A stretch of DNA of 5,409 nucleotides, taken from assembly GCA_031288435.1 (NCBI GenBank), contig JAITRK010000047.1, positions 1 through 5,409 of the forward strand, given 5' to 3'. The stretch comes from Holosporaceae bacterium. Lineage in GTDB: Bacteria > Pseudomonadota > Alphaproteobacteria > UBA3830. The position numbers and the translations under genes are program-made. Positions 1-3,717 of the stretch are shown here, in pieces (positions within the stretch are counted from its first letter, which is position 1; every line of letters starts with the position of its first letter). Below the pieces are notes generated by a model. The model did not search any database. It was not told where the DNA came from and was given only the letters and a program-made list of their open reading frames with translations.

Positions 1-396
1 CAGAATTTGTTGATAGGTCACGCCTTCCTTCAGATAATAATGTGGCAACGTGTTGATATAATCCGAAAAATACGCGATCGGAATCGAAATCATGCAGCTG
101 GCCAACGACATATAGATCATTTGCCATACCGGAGCTGCGAGTTTATCGTATTGCTTCGTGCCGTTATATTGGCCGACAAATATTTCGGCAGAATCTGCTA
201 TGCCTGTGTACATGAACGTAAAAATGCACACGAAATTTCCAGACATTGTTGCGGCGTTCATGGAATCCATTGAATAGGAAGCCAACATTGCCCTATCGAT
301 AAGCAACATCAAAAAAACCGACGCCATGGAAATCATGATTGGTACTGTTATATTCAAGACGCTTTTGAGTGAGCAATCTATAATTTTGTGATCCAT
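1..396 (-). CDS. MATE family efflux transporter, N-terminal part (3' end outside window)
   Basis: Not closed at the left edge; 132 residues are visible from the ATG at 394-396. The protein starts with a short polar stretch, then a hydrophobic helix at about residues 13-41 (NITVPIMISMASVFLMLLID), a second at about 48-75 and a third at about 89-111. Between the second and third lies FVGQYNGTKQYDK (residues 73-85), which matches the conserved 'aQ..GA....' loop after TM2 of MATE (NorM/DinF) transporters. Family members usually have about 450 residues and 12 helices and export cationic drugs or metabolites using a Na+ or H+ gradient; the substrate here cannot be told. No good Shine-Dalgarno precedes the ATG; an in-frame TTG lies four codons upstream (408) and an in-frame TGA just beyond (414). 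It shares the strand with the pilins, but 174 bases and a terminator-like element separate them, so it is probably not part of the fimbrial unit. Confidence 0.85.
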   Translation of the reverse strand, partial: MDHKIIDCSLKSVLNITVPIMISMASVFLMLLIDRAMLASYSMDSMNAATMSGNFVCIFTFMYTGIADSAEIFVGQYNGTKQYDKLAAPVWQMIYMSLASCMISIPIAYFSDYINTLPHYYLKEGVTYQQIL

Positions 397-501
397 TTTA
401 TAATTCAAAACTCATATAAAAATCTTTGCCGTTGGACAGAACAATCATTGCTACAAGATATGCGTATGGAATTTCGGCATGATTCTAAACTCCAAGTCTA
501 C

Positions 502-507
502 ATTATA
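502..507 (-). promoter_or_regulatory. candidate -10 box (TATAAT) upstream of the MATE gene
   Basis: Read on the minus strand this is a perfect TATAAT about 105 bases before the MATE ATG and just after the terminator-like element that follows pilin 1. No convincing -35 box sits 16-18 bases upstream (the stretch is A/T-rich, around 525-531). Position favours a separate promoter for the transporter; in AT-rich DNA a lone -10 match is weak evidence. Confidence 0.25.
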
Positions 508-530
508 TTATGGCGATTTCATACGAAATT

Positions 531-551
531 AAAAAACTGCATTTGCGCAAT
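531..551 (-). terminator. short terminator-like hairpin with U-run after pilin 1
   Basis: On the minus strand, 19 bases after the pilin 1 stop codon, TGCG-CAAA-TGCA (549-538) can form a 4-bp stem (one G-T pair) followed by six T (536-531). The stem is short for an intrinsic terminator. The same element recurs at 1183-1203 with a single base change (A541 versus G1193) that improves the stem there. Confidence 0.35.
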
Positions 552-570
552 TTAGATCTACTAATTCTCA

Positions 571-1122
571 TTACGCCGGCGGCGCTATAAACGTGAACGT
601 CAAAGTATCGCGATATTGTTCTCCAACAACAAGTTCTCCCAAGCCCCATGGAAAATCAATTGAAAAATCCATATTGCTGTCTTTTGCTACTGTAATAGGA
701 TCATTACCGAGGTTATTCCTATTCAGTATAAGATTCTCGCCGAGCTTTAACCTGTAGGTAATAAATTGCGGTCCTACATAGTCTCCATCGTCGTTAGCTC
801 CTGTATTTTTAAGGCGAAAATTGGCGACACTACCGGCGTCGTTTTGACCTTCCACGGCGAACCTATAATTCTCCAAGTCCCTGTTGGCTTTTAGCCGAAT
901 TCCTTGGTATTCAGAGTTCGTATAGGAGAGGTCTTCTGTTTTGTACGTACCGTCAGCGTCTGGAATTGCCTGCATTTCAAGAGTCGACCCTTCAGGAGTA
1001 ACGTCTAGCGTAACCTCTCCAATTACTGATAATTTGAGGTTGACGTCTGTACTGGCTTCTGCCGTCGATACATAGGAACCAAATGCGCAGATGGCGGCAC
1101 TAATTAACGCAAGCTTTTTCAT
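571..1122 (-). CDS. CS1/CFA-I type fimbrial major subunit (pilin 1)
   Basis: 183 residues. The start at 1120-1122 is chosen over an upstream in-frame ATG at 1224 because it gives a textbook signal peptide (MKKLALISAAICAFGSY..., cleavage after AEA at residue 23) and is preceded by AAGGAG (1134-1129) with a 6-base gap. The mature protein begins STDVNLKLSVIGEVTLDV, an alternating hydrophobic strand like the donor strand of CfaB/CooA, and ends with GEQYRDTLTFTF, the usual last strand of such pilins. There is no cysteine in the mature part, as in alpha-type (CS1) subunits and unlike FimA/PapA. Role: shaft subunit, exported by Sec, held by the chaperone at 2719 and polymerised by the usher at 3718. 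It is a tandem duplicate of pilin 2; the two differ mostly at about residues 80-150. The family call rests on motif and alignment memory, not a search. A spore-coat-U-like pilin is the main alternative. Confidence 0.82.
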   Translation of the reverse strand: MKKLALISAAICAFGSYVSTAEASTDVNLKLSVIGEVTLDVTPEGSTLEMQAIPDADGTYKTEDLSYTNSEYQGIRLKANRDLENYRFAVEGQNDAGSVANFRLKNTGANDDGDYVGPQFITYRLKLGENLILNRNNLGNDPITVAKDSNMDFSIDFPWGLGELVVGEQYRDTLTFTFIAPPA

Positions 1123-1154
1123 TTTTTTCTCCTTTCTTGTAGTAAAACTACTAT

Positions 1155-1181
1155 GCCGGGGTAAAAAAAATATGTATTTTT
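1155..1181 (-). promoter_or_regulatory. conserved 27-base block upstream of pilin 1, probable promoter region
   Basis: One mismatch to the block at 1924-1950 upstream of pilin 2; both contain GCCGRGG followed by T, eight A and TATGTATTTTT on the plus strand. Conservation in two diverging copies suggests it holds the promoter or an operator. I could not assign a convincing -35/-10 pair. Between it and the Shine-Dalgarno the plus strand has GTAGTAAAACTAC (1139-1151), which could form a small hairpin in the mRNA leader. Confidence 0.4.
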
Positions 1182-1182
1182 T

Positions 1183-1203
1183 AAAAAACTGCGTTTGCGC
1201 AAT
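1183..1203 (-). terminator. short terminator-like hairpin with U-run, between pilin 2 and pilin 1
   Basis: On the minus strand TGCG-CAAA-CGCA (1201-1190) gives a perfect 4-bp stem, extendable by one T-G pair, followed by six T (1188-1183). It sits 112 bases after the pilin 2 stop and immediately before the upstream block of pilin 1. It could stop transcripts from pilin 2 before pilin 1 begins, but the stem is short. Confidence 0.35.
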
Positions 1204-1233
1204 GGGGATTACTGTGCGGTTCATGGAGACGCC

Positions 1234-1273
1234 GCTGCGGATATTTCTGCGAAAACATCCGCAGCAGCTTTTT
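1234..1273. terminator. strong GC-rich hairpin between pilin 2 and pilin 1
   Basis: GCTGCGGAT (1234-1242) pairs perfectly with ATCCGCAGC (1257-1265); inside the loop TTTC (1244-1247) pairs with GAAA (1251-1254) around TGC, so the stem continues. On the plus strand it is followed by AGC and five T (1269-1273), the form of an intrinsic terminator for rightward transcription, although no rightward gene precedes it. On the minus strand, the direction of the pilins, there is no U-run, so it could instead protect the 3' end of pilin 2 mRNA or limit read-through into pilin 1. It lies within the 93-base segment missing from copy A. Confidence 0.5.
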
Positions 1274-1314
1274 CTAATACGAAAATGCCTCAGAGATTAG
1301 ATCTACTATTCTCA

Positions 1315-1863
1315 TTACACCTCCGGCGGCGTAAACGTGAACGTCAAACTATCGCGATATTGTTCGCCAGCAACAAGTTCTCCCAACGACGCTGAAAAAA
1401 CAATTGAAAAATCCATATTGCTGTCTTTTTCTACTGTAATAGAATTATTATTGGCGCCATTATCTGAAGATATATCGTTCTCGCCGAGCTTTAAATTGTA
1501 GGAAATATAATCCGGTCCTTCATGATCTCCATCGCCGCTAGGTCCTTTATTTTGAAGTCGAAAAGCGGGACTGGCGTCGCTTTGACCTGCCACAGTGAGA
1601 CTATAATTCTCCAAGGCCCTGTTGGCTTTTAGCCGAATTCCCTGATAAGTAGAGCTCTTATAGGAGATGCCTGTTGCTTTGTACGTACCGTCAACAGGGT
1701 CTGGAATCGCCTGTATTTCAAGATCCGACCCGTCAGGAGTAACGTCTAGCGTAATGTCTCCCATTACTAATAATTTGAGGTTGACGTCTGTACTGGCTTC
1801 TGCCGTCGATACATAGGAACCAAATGCGCAGATGGCTGCACTAATTAACGCAAGTTTTTTCAT
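1315..1863 (-). CDS. CS1/CFA-I type fimbrial major subunit (pilin 2)
   Basis: 182 residues, starting at the ATG at 1861-1863 behind AAGGAG (1875-1870, 6-base gap). The signal peptide (residues 1-23) is identical to that of pilin 1, and only two bases differ over that stretch. Mature start STDVNLKLLVMGDITLDV and end GEQYRDSLTFTF mark the donor strand and last strand of an alpha-type pilin; there is no mature cysteine. About two thirds of residues match pilin 1 by hand alignment. Identity is concentrated in the first 30 residues, in YQGIRLKANR (about 71-80), LKLGEN, KDSNMDFSI and the C-terminus; the segments between them (about 81-145) are replaced and slightly different in length. Role as for pilin 1: a second or alternative shaft subunit using the same chaperone and usher. 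Whether both are expressed together is unknown. Confidence 0.82.
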   Translation of the reverse strand: MKKLALISAAICAFGSYVSTAEASTDVNLKLLVMGDITLDVTPDGSDLEIQAIPDPVDGTYKATGISYKSSTYQGIRLKANRALENYSLTVAGQSDASPAFRLQNKGPSGDGDHEGPDYISYNLKLGENDISSDNGANNNSITVEKDSNMDFSIVFSASLGELVAGEQYRDSLTFTFTPPEV

Positions 1864-1923
1864 TTTTTTCTCCTTTCTTGTTGTAAAACTACTATTTTGC
1901 GTACCTAGAAAATATCATGACAT

Positions 1924-1950
1924 GCCGAGGTAAAAAAAATATGTATTTTT
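1924..1950 (-). promoter_or_regulatory. conserved 27-base block upstream of pilin 2, probable promoter region
   Basis: Second copy of the block at 1155-1181 (one mismatch). Here it is separated from the gene by about 28 more bases, including TCATGA. Upstream on the minus strand is only poly-T/A-rich DNA running to the pilin 3 stop, without a terminator hairpin, so read-through from pilin 3 into pilin 2 is possible. Confidence 0.4.
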
Positions 1951-1975
1951 GAAAAAAATAGAAAAAAAATTTAAT

Positions 1976-2497
1976 TTAGACCTCCGGCGGCGAAAAGGAG
2001 AAAGTCAACGTGTCGTGATAACTCGTTTCCTCCTGCAAGGTCTCAGCATGCTCATCTTCGATATGCGTGACAAAATGAAAGTCCTTGTTTGCTTGAAAAT
2101 TTTTGACGTCGCTGGCCTGGTCATGCTTTATGTGATTAGAATGATTAAATGTCTCCTCCTCGCCGTTTGGGTGAGCGGATATTTTGTAGTGAACCGTGTG
2201 ATCGTCGCCATTTTTCAGGGTATGATTGTCGCCGGTGGCATTTTTGCTGGAAATTTTTACCTTATAGTTTCCTCCGATTTTTGGTTTAAAGGTGATTTTT
2301 TGGTCGGAAACTTTGAAGGCTCCATTTTCCTGCGTCGTTGCCATCTTAACGTCGCTATTTGGTATCATGTCAAGCTCATGTTCCAGCGCAGCCACTTCCA
2401 GAACCACGTCAACTTTCACGCTGCCGTCGACATTAAACATCGTTAAGAATGCGAAATTAAACATGTGAACGGCCAATAGTAGTTTTCCTCTATACAT
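1976..2497 (-). CDS. divergent histidine-rich CS1-type fimbrial subunit (pilin 3)
   Basis: 173 residues from the ATG at 2495-2497, chosen because AAGGAG (2510-2505) lies 7 bases upstream, as in the sister genes. A further in-frame ATG at 2536 also has a Shine-Dalgarno (AGGAG, 4-base gap) and would add 13 residues to the signal peptide. Residues 1-25 form a signal sequence with a long hydrophobic core (LLLAVHMFNFAFLTMF) and a non-canonical VDG cleavage site. The mature part starts SVKVDVVLEVAALEHELDM, comparable to the donor strand of pilins 1 and 2, and ends YHDTLTFSFSPPEV, almost the same as pilin 2. The middle is diverged, hydrophilic and carries 12 histidines in about 148 residues, against one or none in the sisters. 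No mature cysteine. It may be a minor or adaptor subunit, or a major pilin under different selection; the position next to the divergent promoter region does not decide this. Confidence 0.7.
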   Translation of the reverse strand: MYRGKLLLAVHMFNFAFLTMFNVDGSVKVDVVLEVAALEHELDMIPNSDVKMATTQENGAFKVSDQKITFKPKIGGNYKVKISSKNATGDNHTLKNGDDHTVHYKISAHPNGEEETFNHSNHIKHDQASDVKNFQANKDFHFVTHIEDEHAETLQEETSYHDTLTFSFSPPEV

Positions 2498-2585
2498 TTT
2501 TCCTCTCCTTCTAATGTTTTGGCATAATGTAGCCATTTATCTCCTGTAAATATACATTAATTTCCCTAAAGTTTGGTTAAAAAAA

Positions 2586-2614
2586 TAAATAAACAGCAAT
2601 TTTTTTTTACTCAA
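2586..2614 (-). promoter_or_regulatory. weak candidate promoter for pilin 3
   Basis: On the minus strand TTGAGT (2614-2609) and TATTTA (2591-2586) are 17 bases apart, about 90 bases before the pilin 3 start. The spacer contains a run of nine T on the plus strand (2600-2608). Matches to consensus are partial (4/6 and 3/6) in very AT-rich DNA. Confidence 0.25.
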
Positions 2615-2718
2615 CGGCGTTCGCTTCCGAATTTTTAAGTAATATTTCCAAAAGACACTTGAAATCTCAGAAAATTTATGCCCAAATACGGAGCATGTAT
2701 ATAAAAAACGAGAGGATT

Positions 2719-3579
2719 ATGTTTAAAAATTTATTTTCCAGTTGTGTTACAGTTTCAATACTGGCCTGTGGTTTCTACGAAAGCAATGCAATCGGGGTAT
2801 CTCCATTCTCTAAAAGTGTGGTGCCAAGTATAGACGGTAACTCTGTTCAATATACTTTAACGAACAACTTTGATCATGTCATAGCGTTCGAAATTAGGAT
2901 CAAAGTAAGAAGGCAAAAGATCGACGGAACCGACGATCTTACTGGGCCGGACGACAATGTCTGCACTATTTACCCACGTCATATTATTGTTAAGCCTAAA
3001 AGCAAGAGACACTGTATACTAAAGATAGTCGGCGGCGATCCAGAGAAAGAAAAAGCCTACCGAGTGATATTCACGCAGCATAATGTGAACTTCTCCGGAG
3101 CAGAGGCGAATCAAGCAACAATAGCTATGGAAATTAAACTACAGGCCGTAGCTTCTCTATATATCTCGCCAGCGGAAAAAATACGGAAAATTAGAGTGGT
3201 ATCAGTTGAGAAACAAACCACGGACGGTCAGGACCTCTTCTTAATACATGTGAAAAATGTTGGAAATACGCGCGTTCTCACTAAAGATATGAAGGAGATA
3301 GTGCTTGTTTTCGGGAAAAAACTTCAGATAAAAGAATTGCTGGCGCATCGCGAAGGAGTCGTGCTGGCCGGAAGTGAAGTAATCTACTCCGTTACCCAGG
3401 AAGATATGACGGCGTCCGAAGCAAAACTCAAGGAGAAAGAAGAAAAAAAGACGCGGTCCGCCGGAGCCACAAAAACGCCTGAGCAGCCTCCTAAAACCAC
3501 AGGATCGAATCCACAGCAGCCACAGCCGGCTACGGAAACGGCGAATGCGGCTGGGTCTATAGAACCTAAAGAAAAATAA
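2719..3579 (+). CDS. periplasmic fimbrial chaperone, CfaA-like (alpha type), with C-terminal tail
   Basis: 286 residues from the ATG at 2719, preceded by GAGAGG (2710-2715, only 3 bases away). The start gives a signal peptide MFKNLFSSCVTVSILAC... with cleavage after SNA (residue 24); an upstream in-frame ATG (2695) and TTG (2659) would put a long charged stretch before it. The mature protein resembles the PapD-fold subunit chaperones: N-terminal strand IGVSPFSKSVV, DGNSVQYTLTNN, then IYPRHIIVKPKS (84-95), AYRVIF (113-118) and, in domain 2, IHVKNVGNTRV (176-186). From memory the PFSK, YRV.F and N.GN.R segments fit CfaA better than PapD. It would bind pilins 1-3 by donor-strand complementation and deliver them to the usher. 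The two domains end near residue 230; about 56 more residues follow, first rich in Lys/Glu, then Pro/Gln/Thr, which CfaA lacks. C82 and C99 could form a disulfide. The Lys of PapD (K112) appears to be serine (S146). Confidence 0.85.
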   Translation: MFKNLFSSCVTVSILACGFYESNAIGVSPFSKSVVPSIDGNSVQYTLTNNFDHVIAFEIRIKVRRQKIDGTDDLTGPDDNVCTIYPRHIIVKPKSKRHCILKIVGGDPEKEKAYRVIFTQHNVNFSGAEANQATIAMEIKLQAVASLYISPAEKIRKIRVVSVEKQTTDGQDLFLIHVKNVGNTRVLTKDMKEIVLVFGKKLQIKELLAHREGVVLAGSEVIYSVTQEDMTASEAKLKEKEEKKTRSAGATKTPEQPPKTTGSNPQQPQPATETANAAGSIEPKEK

Positions 3580-3615
3580 TCATCCAGAGGAAAAATCACA
3601 GGAATTTAAAAAATT

Positions 3616-3644
3616 TTGTGGTGCAAGCCATATCGGCGGATAAT
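3616..3644 (+). promoter_or_regulatory. candidate promoter for the usher gene
   Basis: TTGTGG (3616-3621), a 17-base spacer and GATAAT (3639-3644; 5/6 to TATAAT) lie in the 138-base gap between chaperone and usher. A transcript from here would have a leader of about 67 bases. No strong terminator is visible after the chaperone, so co-transcription is also possible. Confidence 0.35.
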
Positions 3645-3717
3645 ATAAAATCCTGTTAATGATAAATAAACGATCTTTGGCGTATTACAGACAGTGATGC
3701 CTTAGTAATGCGATATT

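Larger units (their letters stand above)
531..1182 (-). repeat. tandem duplication unit, copy A (pilin 1 with flanks)
   Basis: Runs from the terminator-like element (531-551), through the conserved stretch TTAGATCTACTA (552-563) and pilin 1, to the 27-base A/T block upstream of its start (1155-1181). Each of these parts recurs in the same order in copy B. The boundary with copy B falls at about 1182/1183, where the upstream block of pilin 1 directly meets the terminator-like element behind pilin 2. Confidence 0.7.
1183..1950 (-). repeat. tandem duplication unit, copy B (pilin 2 with flanks)
   Basis: Matches copy A in order: terminator-like element (1183-1203), then TTAGATCTACTA (1297-1308) with pilin 2, then the 27-base block (1924-1950). 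It differs from copy A by a 93-base extra segment at 1204-1296 between terminator and gene end, and about 28 extra bases (1896-1923) in the 5' leader. No target-site duplication or transposase is visible, so unequal crossing-over or replication slippage is more likely than transposition. Confidence 0.7.

Noticed and set aside
7..273. Rightward 88-residue open frame at the left edge
   Set aside because: It is antisense to the MATE transporter, whose helices and conserved loop read clearly on the minus strand; no ribosome site or recognisable motif.
1123..1224. 34-residue upstream extension of pilin 1 (start at 1224)
   Set aside because: It would bury the signal peptide and reads through the repeat and promoter block; the sister gene starts at the equivalent of 1122 with the same ribosome site.
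1204..1296. Insertion sequence or miniature transposon in the pilin intergenic region
   Set aside because: No terminal inverted repeats at the edges of the extra segment and no target-site duplication; the inverted repeat is internal.
1949..2446. Rightward 165-residue open frame opposite pilin 3
   Set aside because: It is antisense to a pilin with signal peptide, ribosome site and family motifs. Its apparent hydrophobicity comes from the complement of pilin codons, and no family is recognisable.
3384..3599. Leftward 71-residue open frame rich in Gly, Ala and Val
   Set aside because: It is the complement of the Pro/Gln/Thr-rich chaperone tail, which explains its composition; no start signal of its own.
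3659..3697. 12-codon open frame in front of the usher as a leader peptide
   Set aside because: No ribosome site, no repeated regulatory codons and no attenuator hairpin behind it; short frames like this are expected by chance.
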